The notes beneath the pieces are model-generated. The model was given only the letters and a program-made list of their open reading frames with translations. It did no database searches and had not been told where the DNA came from. Below, in pieces: positions 37,054-46,511 of a DNA stretch of 64,000 nt (positions are counted from its first letter, which is position 1; each line of letters opens with the position of its first letter). The DNA comes from Pseudarthrobacter oxydans. Lineage in GTDB: Bacteria; Actinomycetota; Actinomycetes; Actinomycetales; Micrococcaceae. A program made the position numbers and the translations under genes. The stretch lies in assembly GCF_034258515.1 (NCBI RefSeq), contig NZ_CP139438.1:3720001-3784000 (forward strand), written 5' to 3'.

Positions 37054-37647
37054 TCAGTTGCCGCGGCGCGGCGTTCCAAGGAACTTCTCGACGGCGGCGA
37101 TCGCCAGTCCGGTAATCTCACCGGGATCCCCGCTGCCGTTCACGGACACGAGGATTCCGCGACCGGCGTAGACCGAGACTACTTCATGCGTCTCGCGGTG
37201 ATAGAGGTCCAGGCGGCGCCGGAACACCTCCACGGTGTCGTCCGTGCGCCCCTGGTCCGCCGCGCGCCGCCGCATCCGTTCTTCCAGCACGGCGTCCGGG
37301 GCGGACAATTCGATGACCGCGTCCAGGGCGTACCCCTGCGAGGCGAGCATGTTGTCCAGCTCCGTCACCTGGGGGGCTGTACGCGGATAGCCGTCCAGCA
37401 GGAACCCCGCCTGCAGGTCGCTCTCCAGGAGGCGGTCCTTGACCAGCGCGTTGGTGAGGTGGTCCGGGACAAAATCGCCGCCGTCGAGGTAGCTGGCAGC
37501 CTGGTTTCCCAGCTCCGTCTCCTGGCTGACGTTGCTTCGGAAGATTTCTCCGGTGGAGACTGCCGGGACGCCGAAGTGCCGTGCCAACTGTTCCGCCTGT
37601 GTGCCTTTGCCGGAACCCGGCGGGCCGATGATGAGCAGCCTGGTCAT
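37054..37647 (-). CDS. adk: Adenylate kinase (short type)
   Basis: The 197-residue protein starts MTRLLIIGPPGSGKGTQAEQL with the P-loop, then LLDGYPRT and RRRLDLYHRET for substrate and phosphate binding. Its LID is short, as in the type lacking the zinc/long insert. It interconverts ATP + AMP and 2 ADP. It lies outside a ribosomal protein cluster, where actinobacterial adk normally sits, so a second copy of the gene is likely elsewhere (inference). ATG 37647 is chosen because it begins the P-loop strand. Confidence 0.9.
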   Translation of the reverse strand: MTRLLIIGPPGSGKGTQAEQLARHFGVPAVSTGEIFRSNVSQETELGNQAASYLDGGDFVPDHLTNALVKDRLLESDLQAGFLLDGYPRTAPQVTELDNMLASQGYALDAVIELSAPDAVLEERMRRRAADQGRTDDTVEVFRRRLDLYHRETHEVVSVYAGRGILVSVNGSGDPGEITGLAIAAVEKFLGTPRRGN

Positions 37648-37946
37648 GTTCCTGTCCCACTTCCTGCCCCGTCGGGGCGTGCCGGCCGCCGCTTCGGGGC
37701 CCTGCCGCCGGGGCACCGGCGCCTGCTTCATTCTGCGGTAACTTCCCGGCAGGCGCCAGAGAACCCCGCCTTCACGCGTGTCAAAGTGACGCCGCCCCCA
37801 GCCGGAGGATGTATATACTTCTGGATATCGGTTTAGCAGCAGGCCGTTGGAGAGTTCTTCGATCCAGCGACCTTCATAACTTGCCTGCATTGCGGCGGGA
37901 TGCTCGAAGGCGCCGGGTTGTCCTGAGCGAATGGCACCAAAAAACC

Positions 37947-38690
37947 GTGGCCAGCGAGTCAACAGCAAAACCCGATACATCCATAACCGAGCACCTGCAT
38001 GAACTGGTCCTCAGCAGCCCTGACGTTGAGGACTTCCTTAATGAACTGGCACAGGTGTCCGCACGCAACCTTTCCGAACCCGGCGACGAAATCATGTGCG
38101 CCATCACCCTGCAGCGGCGGCGCAAGGCCGCAACGGTAGCCAGCAGCAGCCCGGAGGCGAAGGCCATCGCGGAGCTTGAGTTCGAGTTCAGCGAGACGCC
38201 CAGCCTGGCAGCTTCCACCACCCGGGCGACCATCAGCGTTCCGGACGCGCAGCATGACGGCCGCTGGCCTGAATATTCTTCTGCCGTCCTGGCCCAGGGC
38301 GTCCGTTCCGTCCTTGCGCTGCCCTTCCGGCTGGAGGGCGAAACAAAGGCGGCGCTGCTGCTGTACTCGCCCCGGCCGCGCCGCTTTGAGTCACGCATCC
38401 TTGAGTTCGCCGAGGACTTCGTGGGCCAGACGTCCCTTGCCCTGCGGCTTGCGGTCCGCTTTGCCCATTACAGCGAGACCGCGGCGAACCTCCGCGCCAC
38501 CCTGGAATCCCGCACCGTCATCGACATGGCCGTGGGCATCATCATGGCGCAGAACCGGTGCAGCCAGCACGACGCCTTCGAGATCCTGAAGACGGCGTCG
38601 AGCACCCGCAATTCAAAGCTGCATGACGTGGCCGCCGTTGTGGTCAATTCGCTGGGGCAGGGGCCTGCACGGACCCACTACGACGGATAG
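37947..38690 (+). CDS. GAF-ANTAR regulator 1
   Basis: The protein has a GAF sensor domain (about 10-180) and a C-terminal ANTAR RNA-binding domain (about 185-240, SRTVIDMAVGIIMAQNRCSQHDAFEILK). ANTAR proteins bind RNA hairpins with hexaloops and prevent termination. The start is uncertain: ATG 37809 overlaps its own ribosome site and lies before a TATACT (-10-like) at 37814; GTG 37947 gives 247 residues, close to the paralogs' 244 and 256. It is divergent from adenylate kinase and a paralog of the four genes at 53.4-57.3 kb. Confidence 0.82.
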   Translation: MASESTAKPDTSITEHLHELVLSSPDVEDFLNELAQVSARNLSEPGDEIMCAITLQRRRKAATVASSSPEAKAIAELEFEFSETPSLAASTTRATISVPDAQHDGRWPEYSSAVLAQGVRSVLALPFRLEGETKAALLLYSPRPRRFESRILEFAEDFVGQTSLALRLAVRFAHYSETAANLRATLESRTVIDMAVGIIMAQNRCSQHDAFEILKTASSTRNSKLHDVAAVVVNSLGQGPARTHYDG

Positions 38691-38789
38691 CTTTCACAGG
38701 CGGCACGGCAACAGTCAGCGCCTGGCTCGGCGACGCTCCCTGGCCCGACGCTCTCTCACTTAACGCGGCTTTTCACCCAACGGTCTCGC

Positions 38790-38827
38790 ACTTCTGGCGA
38801 CGGCGGACTCCCGCCGTCGCCGGAAGT
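38790..38827. repeat. REP-like palindrome, copy 1 (convergent gene ends)
   Basis: A 17-bp arm beginning ACTTCTGGCGACGGCGG pairs with its complement with one mismatch around an ACTC loop, between the convergent GAF-ANTAR and haloperoxidase genes. It shares the core GACGGCGG...CCGCCGTC with copies 2-5. Confidence 0.8.
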
Positions 38828-38841
38828 TTCCCGTGTGCGCC

Positions 38842-39816
<975 letters not shown>

Positions 39817-39823
39817 CTACCGC

Positions 39824-40021
39824 TTACTGGGAAGGTTGCGGAAGCTCGCAGTTGATCTGGGGGTTGGCTCCCATGTAGTTCAACGGGCCGGCGGCAATGG
39901 TGATGGCAATGGTGCCCGCCTCTGCGCAGTTTCCGGGCGCTCCCCCGAAGTAGCCCCGCTGCCAGGCAGCAACGCCGCCGATGATCAGCCAGATGACAAT
40001 CAGTGCTCCGACAATCCGCAT
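39824..40021 (-). CDS. Small single-pass membrane protein
   Basis: The 65-residue protein begins MRIVGALIVIWLIIGGVAA, one membrane helix, followed by a hydrophilic part with two Cys (GNCAEAG, INCEL) that could form a disulfide outside the cell. GGAGGACTC before ATG 40021 is a strong ribosome site. Similar proteins are common in Arthrobacter genomes as I recall them, with no known function. Confidence 0.75.
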   Translation of the reverse strand: MRIVGALIVIWLIIGGVAAWQRGYFGGAPGNCAEAGTIAITIAAGPLNYMGANPQINCELPQPSQ

Positions 40022-40172
40022 GAGTCCTCCATTGGCCACGGCGGCGGGTGTGGGTCAATTATGCGCCGTTGACCTCGAAAAATGCGAGAGCACGGGGAAA
40101 CACAAATGCACCCCCGGTTCCAGGATGATCCGGAACCGGAGGTGCATGTCGATGCATTGCAAAGGTGTCGGG

Positions 40173-41369
40173 TCAGGCCTTGGCGGCCTTGCCGGGCAGG
40201 GCCAGCCTGAAGATCTTGCCCCAGGTTGAGCCAACCTGCTTCAGCAGCGGTCCGGTGGTGTAGTTCAGACCGTAGCGCTGGCAGATTTCACGGACCTTGG
40301 GCGCCACCTCGGCGTACCGGTTGGAAGGCAGGTCCGGGAAGAGGTGGTGCTCGATCTGGTGCGAGAGGTTACCGGTCATGATGTGCATGAACTTTGACCC
40401 GGAGATGTTGGCGGAGCCGATCATCTGGCGGATGTACCAGTCGCCGCGGGTTTCGCCTTCGGCCATTTCCTCCGTGAAGGTGTCAGTGCCTTCGGGGAAG
40501 TGGCCGCAGAAGATGACCGCGTGGGCCCAGACGTTGCGGACGGCATTGGCTGTCAGGGTTCCGTAGAGCGCCTGCTTGCCGGAGCCGGTCAGCATGGCCA
40601 CCGCGGGGGTTGCGGCATAGTCCTTGGTGAACTGGGTGACAACCTTCTTGCCAAGGGCCTTGAGGTCCTTGAGCAGCGCTTCCTTGGACTTCTTGCCTTC
40701 CTGGTACTCGGTCAGCTCGAGGTCATAGATGGCGATGCCCCATTCGAAAAGGGGAGCCAGGATCGCGTTGTACAGCGGGTTGCCCAGGTTGAAGGGCTTC
40801 CACGGCTGGTTTTCATCCATCCGCAGGAGGTTGTATCCGACGTCGTTGTCCTTGCCCACCACGTTGGTCCAGCGGTGGTGGAGGTCGTTGTGGGTGTGCT
40901 GCCAGGAGCGCGACGGCGTGACGAAGTCCCATTCCCAGGTGGTGGAGTGGATGTCCGGGTCCCGCATCCAGTCCCACTGGCCGTGCAGGACGTTGTGCCC
41001 GATCTCCATGTTTTCCAGGATCTTGGCCAGGCTCAGCAGCGTGGTGCCGGTGACCCAGGCTGCCTTGTTCTTGCTGACCAGCAGCGCGGCACGGCCCGAA
41101 ATCTCCAGGCCGCGCTGGATCTTGATCACGCGGCGGATGTAGGCGGCGTCCGACGCCCCGCGCTTGGCCAGGATCTCGTCACGAATGGCGTCCAGTTCGC
41201 GCCCGAGTTCCGCCACTTGTTCATCACTCAGGTGGGCGGCGGCCGGCGGCCGCACCGTGGGGCTGCCGGATTCGGCCAGCTTCCCGGGGCGCGTCCTGCT
41301 TCCCGCCGCAGGTTTCTCCTGGTTGGAGGCATCTCCGGCGGTGGTTTTGCTGGGTGTAACTACAGACAT
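40173..41369 (-). CDS. Membrane fatty acid desaturase (DesA3-like acyl-CoA desaturase)
   Basis: The 398-residue protein has three His boxes for a di-iron centre: GHNVLHGQWDW, HTHNDLHHRW and SHQIEHHLFPDLP. It is like mycobacterial DesA3, an acyl-CoA delta-9 desaturase. The first 65 residues are hydrophilic. It needs electrons from an NAD(P)H-dependent reductase, and one is encoded 13 bases upstream. ATG 41369 has GAGGAG nine bases before it; an upstream extension to 41423 overlaps the reductase and is rejected. Confidence 0.92.
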   Translation of the reverse strand: MSVVTPSKTTAGDASNQEKPAAGSRTRPGKLAESGSPTVRPPAAAHLSDEQVAELGRELDAIRDEILAKRGASDAAYIRRVIKIQRGLEISGRAALLVSKNKAAWVTGTTLLSLAKILENMEIGHNVLHGQWDWMRDPDIHSTTWEWDFVTPSRSWQHTHNDLHHRWTNVVGKDNDVGYNLLRMDENQPWKPFNLGNPLYNAILAPLFEWGIAIYDLELTEYQEGKKSKEALLKDLKALGKKVVTQFTKDYAATPAVAMLTGSGKQALYGTLTANAVRNVWAHAVIFCGHFPEGTDTFTEEMAEGETRGDWYIRQMIGSANISGSKFMHIMTGNLSHQIEHHLFPDLPSNRYAEVAPKVREICQRYGLNYTTGPLLKQVGSTWGKIFRLALPGKAAKA

Positions 41370-41382
41370 ACCGTTGTGCTCC

Positions 41383-42480
41383 TCAGATTTCGAGGTTGAC
41401 GGGTCCGGCGGCTGCCGAGACACACGTTTGGATCAATTGGCCGGGCTCGCCATGGATTTCCCCGGTGCGGAGGTCGCGGACCTGTCCGGCCAGGAGGGGT
41501 GTGAGGCAGCTGTGGCAAATGCCCATCCGGCAACCGCTGGGCATCAGCACGCCGGCGTCCTCACCGACGTCCAGAATGGGGGTGTCGCCGTCGGCTTCCA
41601 CTTCCCGATCAGACGCTTCAAAGGTGACCAGGCCGCCGTCGTGCCCCACGCCGGCATTGAACGTGGTGTTGAACCGTTCAATCATGAGGTTCCCGGGGTC
41701 ACCGGCCACCGCGACGTCCGAGCCCGGAGCTGCGGTAGTCAGCGCCGCCCGCTTCCAGAGGGCTTCGGCGTCGTCCAGGAAGCTGTCCGGACCGCAGGCA
41801 TACGCCGCGCGTTCCTTCCAGTCCGGGCAGATCTCGTCCAGCTGGTCGGTGTTGGTGAGGTCCATCCGGCCTTGTTCGCCGGTGTACCAGTGGGCCAGCC
41901 GGAAGTTGGGGAACTGGTCCGCGAGCTCGGCAAGTTCCTCGCGGAACAGGCTGTCCCCGGGCGTGCGGGCCGAATGGACCAGCACGACGTCGGCATCCGG
42001 ACGCCGGGGAACAAGGGTGCGGATCATGGACATCACCGGAGTGATGCCGCTGCCCGCCGTGACCATCAGCAGGGGCCGGGGGTGCTCGGGAAGCACGAAG
42101 TCGCCCTGCGGCGGGGCAAGGAACAGGACGTCGCCCGGCCGGGTGGTGCGCACCAGCGTGCCGGAGACTGCGCCGACGTCCGTGACGGTGATAGCCGGGT
42201 CCTTGCCTGCCGGGGCGCTCAGGGAGTAGGACCGCCAGTGGCGGACGCCATCGAGTTCGACGCCGATGCGCGCCCACTGGCCTGCCAGGTGGGAGTGCCA
42301 ACCGCGGCCGGGCCGGAAAAAGATCGTGGCGGACTGCGCGGTCTCCTGGACCACGCGCGTAACCACGCCGCGAAGCTGCCGGGCAGAATAGACGGGGTTG
42401 AACAGCGCGAGGATATCCTCCGGCGCCAAGGGCGTGGTGAGGACAGAGGCCGCCTGGGCCAGCTGACGTAGCCGGATCAT
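41383..42480 (-). CDS. Ferredoxin reductase (FAD/NAD(P)H, C-terminal 2Fe-2S), partner of the desaturase
   Basis: The 365-residue protein has an FAD domain with RHWRSYSLSAP, an NAD(P) domain with TAGSGITPVMSM, and a plant-type 2Fe-2S ferredoxin domain at the C-terminus (CRMGICHSCLTPLL, then TCVS). It resembles Rv3230c, the reductase for DesA3. It forms a two-gene transcript with the desaturase. A palindrome at 42630-42645 lies 150 bases upstream. Confidence 0.92.
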   Translation of the reverse strand: MIRLRQLAQAASVLTTPLAPEDILALFNPVYSARQLRGVVTRVVQETAQSATIFFRPGRGWHSHLAGQWARIGVELDGVRHWRSYSLSAPAGKDPAITVTDVGAVSGTLVRTTRPGDVLFLAPPQGDFVLPEHPRPLLMVTAGSGITPVMSMIRTLVPRRPDADVVLVHSARTPGDSLFREELAELADQFPNFRLAHWYTGEQGRMDLTNTDQLDEICPDWKERAAYACGPDSFLDDAEALWKRAALTTAAPGSDVAVAGDPGNLMIERFNTTFNAGVGHDGGLVTFEASDREVEADGDTPILDVGEDAGVLMPSGCRMGICHSCLTPLLAGQVRDLRTGEIHGEPGQLIQTCVSAAAGPVNLEI

Positions 42481-42629
42481 AGGGTAAAGCCTAAAACGGC
42501 GCGGGCCATATTTCTCTCTCTTCGTTATATGACCGTTCCGCAGTCACGCTGTAATAATGAGGGCGCTAAGCCCCCAAAGCCGCACTATAAGTCTAACGGC
42601 TGCGGTGTGCAGAAGGTTCCCCAGTCTTC

Positions 42630-42645
42630 ACTAAGCATACTTAGT
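42630..42645. promoter_or_regulatory. Near-palindrome ACTAAGCATACTTAGT
   Basis: The 16-bp dyad is perfect but for the centre and matches the 24859-24870 site (TAAG[T/C]ATACTTA). It lies in the 236-base gap upstream of the reductase/desaturase pair and may be an operator of that promoter or of the gene at 42717, which ends 72 bases away. Confidence 0.45.
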
Positions 42646-42716
42646 TTACCCTCACCGCGCGTGGGCAGGCGGATATTTACGGGGAAGACGGCAAGGTTAC
42701 GGCCGGCAGCTACGGG

Positions 42717-43751
42717 TCAGGGGCGTGCCGCCTGCCAGCCAAGTGCCGGTGCGATATACCGGGCGACGTTGCCCAAAAGCTTGGCGTTGAAATCCACGCC
42801 CAGCTGGTTGGGGACAGTGAGCAGGAGGGTGTCCGCGGCCTGCACCGCGGTGTCGGCAGCCAACTGCTCCGCCAGGACGTCCGGTGCGCCTGCATAGCTT
42901 TTCCCGAACCTGGCAGTAAGCCCGTCGATGATTCCCACCTGGTCCCGGCTGTCGCGCAGGGCGCTGCCGGCAAAGTACATGTTGTCCTCGGCGTCCACGA
43001 TGGGGAGGACACTGCGGCTCACCGAAACCCGCGGCCGGCGGGCATGGCCTGCTGCGGCCCAGGCATCCCTGAACAGCTGGATCTGCTCGGCCTGCAGTTC
43101 GTGGAAGGGAACACCGGTATCTTCAGTGAGCAGGGTGGAACTCATCAGGTTCATGCCGAGATCCGCGGCCCAGACCGCCGTCTTCCTGGTTCCGGCTCCC
43201 CACCAAATGCGCTCCGCGAGCCCGGGCGACTGGGGCTGGACGGGCAGCAGTCCCCTGGTTCCGCCTGCATACCGCGGGTCCGCTTCCGCCACCCCGGCGC
43301 CGGTGATTGCCTTACGGAAGAGGGCGGTGTGCCGGCGGGCCATGTCGGCGTCGGTCTCCCCCGCCTCGGGCACGTGCCCGAAAGCTGCCGCACCCTGGCG
43401 GGCGGGCTCGGGTGAACCACGGCTGATGCCGAGCTGCAGCCTGCCGCCGCTGATCAGGTCTGTGGCTGCGGCCTCTTCGGCCATGTAGAGGGGGGTTTCG
43501 TACCGCATGTCAATGACGCCGGTACCGATCTCGATCCTGCTGGTCCGGGCGGCTATCGCGGAAAGCAGCGGGAACGGCGAGGCCTGCTGCCGGGCGAAGT
43601 GGTGCACGCGGAAGAACGCCCCGTCCAGCCCAAGCTCTTCCGCGGCCACCGAAAGGTCAATGGCCTGGAGGAGGGCGTCGCCGGCGGTCCTGGTGCGGGA
43701 GCCCTGTCCGGGACCCCAGTGGCCGAAGGAAAGAAATCCGATGCGCTCCAT
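42717..43751 (-). CDS. LLM class flavin-dependent oxidoreductase
   Basis: The 344-residue protein is a luciferase-like (beta/alpha)8 flavoprotein: IGFLSFGHWGPG near 4, LGLDGAFFRVHHFA near 40, IEIGTGVIDMRYETP near 75, and LQLGISRGSPEPA near 107 for FMN binding. Members oxidise alkanes, sulfonates or other substrates with reduced FMN. Substrate unknown. It is a single gene, divergent from the DUF202 pair. Confidence 0.88.
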   Translation of the reverse strand: MERIGFLSFGHWGPGQGSRTRTAGDALLQAIDLSVAAEELGLDGAFFRVHHFARQQASPFPLLSAIAARTSRIEIGTGVIDMRYETPLYMAEEAAATDLISGGRLQLGISRGSPEPARQGAAAFGHVPEAGETDADMARRHTALFRKAITGAGVAEADPRYAGGTRGLLPVQPQSPGLAERIWWGAGTRKTAVWAADLGMNLMSSTLLTEDTGVPFHELQAEQIQLFRDAWAAAGHARRPRVSVSRSVLPIVDAEDNMYFAGSALRDSRDQVGIIDGLTARFGKSYAGAPDVLAEQLAADTAVQAADTLLLTVPNQLGVDFNAKLLGNVARYIAPALGWQAARP

Positions 43752-43861
43752 ACCTGCCCCAACTGCACGGACACCGCGGGCATTCCCGACGGTCCGGACT
43801 GCCCTGGGCCTATTCCGTGCTGCCGCCCAGTGAAGCCCGGCGGCGTGGCTAGACTGGCAGC

Positions 43862-44266
43862 GTGACCAACAGCGACCAGCCCGCCAGCGCTTCCGTCCCG
43901 CCGTCGCGCGGGAAAATCGCCGAGCGCCTGTTGCCGGGCGGAGAAGAACCTGACCCGCGGTTCACCCTCGCCAACGAACGCACCTTCCTTGCATGGATCC
44001 GCACGTCGCTCGCACTGCTGGCCGGAGGGATCGCCATCGAGGCATTCACCGCCGGCCTCTTCCTGGAACCGGTCCGCAAGGGTTTGGCGGTGCTGCTGCT
44101 CCTGCTGGGAATGCTGCTGAGTGCGGGATCAGCCGTGCGATGGCTCCGGGTGGAGCGCAGCATGCGGAACAACGCGCCGCTTCCGTTGCCGCTCGTTGTC
44201 CCGCTGTTGGCCGGGGCAGGCGCGCTGGCGGCCGCCGTCGTCCTCATCTTTGTCCTCTGGCGCTGA
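43862..44266 (+). CDS. YidH family protein (DUF202), membrane
   Basis: The 134-residue protein has a 30-residue cytoplasmic N-terminus, then FTLANERTFLAWIRTSLALLAGG, the DUF202 signature, and three membrane segments. The start is GTG 43862. DUF202 proteins have no assigned function. It is followed four bases after its stop by a second DUF202 gene. Confidence 0.85.
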   Translation: MTNSDQPASASVPPSRGKIAERLLPGGEEPDPRFTLANERTFLAWIRTSLALLAGGIAIEAFTAGLFLEPVRKGLAVLLLLLGMLLSAGSAVRWLRVERSMRNNAPLPLPLVVPLLAGAGALAAAVVLIFVLWR

Positions 44267-44270
44267 CCAG

Positions 44271-44606
44271 GTGGCGGCGTCCCGCACCGCCGGCGGCCAT
44301 GGCGACCCGGGCCTGCAGCCGGAGCGGACCTCGCTCGCCTGGGGCCGGACCATGCTGGCCCTGGTGACGGTCAGCGCCATCTTCCTGCGCTGGCTCCCGC
44401 AGCACGGGCTCCCCATCCTGATGCTGTTCGCCGTCTCATCCGCCGCAGCGCTGGCCATCTACCTGACCCAACGCCGCCGGTACCGTGTCCGGTCCCGGGG
44501 ACTCTCCAGGGAAAGGCTCGACGCCGACATAACCGCGGTGCTTTGGACGGCTTTCGCAGGGGTCGCCTTGGGCTGCCTGGGCATTGGCGTTGTCCTTGCC
44601 GGCTGA
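44271..44606 (+). CDS. Second DUF202 membrane protein
   Basis: The 111-residue product contains LQPERTSLAWGRTMLALVTVS, a DUF202 signature, and three membrane segments, and is paralogous in layout to the gene before it. GTG 44271 is chosen as start because it gives a normal length and a 4-base spacing. A longer frame from 44121 overlaps the first gene and is rejected. The pair probably forms one complex. Confidence 0.8.
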   Translation: MAASRTAGGHGDPGLQPERTSLAWGRTMLALVTVSAIFLRWLPQHGLPILMLFAVSSAAALAIYLTQRRRYRVRSRGLSRERLDADITAVLWTAFAGVALGCLGIGVVLAG

Positions 44607-44623
44607 AGCTGCGGCGCAGACCC

Positions 44624-45022
44624 CTAGAACATCGGCAGGACAAAGCCGGCAAGCAAGGCCACAGCGCCGATGGCGGTGAGGCAGCGGCCCAGCACGGATG
44701 CTGTCCTCCCTGCTTCTTCCGGCGCCGTGGTCTGCCACTGGGTGGGGCGCTTGGGGTGATAGTAGATGGGGAGGGTGTCGCCCACCGCCAGGTCCCTGAT
44801 GTCATGGGGCGACATGGGCGCGTGGTGCACCTGGTATTTGCGGTCGAACCACCGAAAGCCCACCCCCGTGGTGTCGGAATACACCACGGCCTCGGCTACT
44901 GCCCAGGGATGAACGAAGCGGCGGAGGAACCCGGTATAGAAGAGCAATCCGAGCCCTGCGGGCAGGCACAACCAGGTGAGCATCTCGAGGATTGGACCTG
45001 CCATATCAAGCACAGTGGGCAT
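44624..45022 (-). CDS. DUF3592-like membrane protein
   Basis: The 132-residue product has membrane segments at both ends and a central extracytoplasmic part with YQVHHAPMS and LPIYYHPKRPTQWQ, the DUF3592 pattern. The convergent DUF202 gene ends 18 bases away. Function unknown. Confidence 0.75.
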   Translation of the reverse strand: MPTVLDMAGPILEMLTWLCLPAGLGLLFYTGFLRRFVHPWAVAEAVVYSDTTGVGFRWFDRKYQVHHAPMSPHDIRDLAVGDTLPIYYHPKRPTQWQTTAPEEAGRTASVLGRCLTAIGAVALLAGFVLPMF

Positions 45023-45079
45023 GATTCCGATGGTACAGGCGTACGCTGGGGGAAAACCGTTCCGGCCTAAGGGGTAGAC

Positions 45080-45316
45080 ATGAACGATGAAGATCTCCTC
45101 ACGCGCATCCGGTCCCTTGTGGAAGAGGAGCACTCCCTCCGCGAGGCCTCCGGAGACGGCCAGATGCCGGACAAGGCGCGGCTGAAGCAGGTGGAAGAAA
45201 GCCTGGACCAATGCTGGGACCTGTTGCGCCAGCGCAGGGCCAAAGCCGGTTCCGGCGAGGACCCCAATGACGCCGAAGTCCGTCCGGTCAACGAAGTCGA
45301 GGGCTACAAGCAGTAG
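45080..45316 (+). CDS. DUF2630 family protein
   Basis: The 78-residue protein is short and helical, beginning DEDLLTRIRSLVEEEHSLR and ending with a VRPVNEVEGYKQ tail, the DUF2630 pattern seen widely in Actinobacteria. It is cytoplasmic and highly charged. Its role is not known. It precedes the nitrilase gene by 55 bases. Confidence 0.85.
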   Translation: MNDEDLLTRIRSLVEEEHSLREASGDGQMPDKARLKQVEESLDQCWDLLRQRRAKAGSGEDPNDAEVRPVNEVEGYKQ

Positions 45317-45371
45317 CTGCACGGCATCGTTGCACCCGTGCCGCTCCCCGCCGTGAAGAGATTGGAGTTCC

Positions 45372-46166
45372 ATGCGCCTTGCAGTCGCGCAGATCATCAG
45401 CAGCGCTGACCCCGCAGCCAACCTGGAGCTGATCCGGGACTACGCTGCACAGGCCAAGGCCGCCGGCGCCGAGCTGGTGGTGTTCCCCGAGGCCGCCATG
45501 CGCGCCTTTGGCCATTCCCTCCGAGATGTCGCTGAACCGCTGGACGGCCCGTGGGCCGGGGAAGTCCGGGCCATTTCCAGGGAACTGGGCATAGCGATCG
45601 TGGCCGGGATGTTCACCCCCGGAAAGGACGGCCGGGTCCGCAACACCCTCCTGGTCACCGGCCCCGGGCTGGACACTTCATACGACAAGGTGCACCTCTT
45701 CGACGCCTTCGGTTTCGCCGAATCCAGGACAGTGGACGCGGGCCAGGCTCCGGTGACCTTTGAACTTAATGGCACGGTGTTCGGACTTGCCACCTGCTAC
45801 GACGTGCGCTTTCCCGCCCTTTTCACCGCCAACGCCCGCCGGGGAGCACAGGTCAACATCGTGTGCGCGTCGTGGGGCGCCGGCGAGGGCAAGGCCGAGC
45901 AGTGGGACCTCCTGGTGCGGGCACGCGCCTTGGACAGCACCACCTTCGTGGTTGCCTGCGGCCAGGGCGATCCCGAAACCATAGGCGCCGGCCCTGCAGG
46001 CACAGCCCCCACGGGCATCGGCCACAGCGCCGTAATCACTCCCTTTGGCACCGCCGTGGCAACTCTGGGCGGAAAGCCGGAACTCGCCGTCGTCGATATC
46101 GACCCGTCCCTGGTGGACGATGTGCGCAGCAAGCTTCCGGTGTTGGCCAACGCCCGTCAGTTCTAA
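45372..46166 (+). CDS. Carbon-nitrogen hydrolase (nitrilase superfamily amidase)
   Basis: The 264-residue protein has the complete nitrilase triad: Glu40 (FPEAA), Lys106 (YDKVHLF) and Cys142 (ATCYDVRFP). The layout matches omega-amidase/deaminated glutathione amidase-type members. GGAG precedes ATG 45372 at good spacing. It lies before the ammonium transporter across a 345-base gap, which suggests a nitrogen-related role (inference). Confidence 0.9.
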   Translation: MRLAVAQIISSADPAANLELIRDYAAQAKAAGAELVVFPEAAMRAFGHSLRDVAEPLDGPWAGEVRAISRELGIAIVAGMFTPGKDGRVRNTLLVTGPGLDTSYDKVHLFDAFGFAESRTVDAGQAPVTFELNGTVFGLATCYDVRFPALFTANARRGAQVNIVCASWGAGEGKAEQWDLLVRARALDSTTFVVACGQGDPETIGAGPAGTAPTGIGHSAVITPFGTAVATLGGKPELAVVDIDPSLVDDVRSKLPVLANARQF

Positions 46167-46333
46167 GCGGGGCTTTTCAGCGCGCCGGTGCGGTGAGGTT
46201 CCGTTCACCGCGCCGTAATCTCCCCATTTCCAGCGTGCGACGGCGCTTCTCACCTTCCGCATCCGGCCCGCCCTTTTACCGCGCGGCCTTCGGAGCAAAA
46301 CCCGGCGGCCCCGTCCCCTTCCGGATGGCGGCT

Positions 46334-46350
46334 GTTTACACAGCCGAAAC
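46334..46350 (+). promoter_or_regulatory. Candidate GlnR box 1
   Basis: GTTTAC-N6-GAAAC fits the actinobacterial GlnR pattern gTnAC-N6-GaAAC at the key TnAC and GAAAC positions. It lies about 160 bases before the ammonium transporter start. Confidence 0.5.
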
Positions 46351-46387
46351 ATTACGGACACGGGGACTTCACACACCGGCCGTTTCT

Positions 46388-46403
46388 GTAACGCGGACGC
46401 AAC
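46388..46403 (+). promoter_or_regulatory. Candidate GlnR box 2
   Basis: GTAAC-N6-GCAAC has the correct half-site spacing for GlnR, with one departure in the second half. Together with box 1 it gives the paired layout usual at GlnR-activated amt promoters. Confidence 0.5.
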
Positions 46404-46511
46404 TTTGAGGCGCATTTCCCGAAACACAAAACGCGAAAGATGGACTGCGGGGGAAATGCGAGGGCCTGGAAGAGTGCCCCGCTTCGAGGCGCAACGCGAA
46501 GGGACCCGCAG

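Larger units (their letters stand above)
46167..46511 (+). promoter_or_regulatory. Control region before the ammonium transporter
   Basis: This 345-base gap has no likely gene. Two GlnR-like box pairs lie at 46334-46350 and 46388-46403, centred about 54 bp apart, as in nitrogen-limitation promoters of actinobacteria. The start used for the transporter is GTG 46512. Confidence 0.6.
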
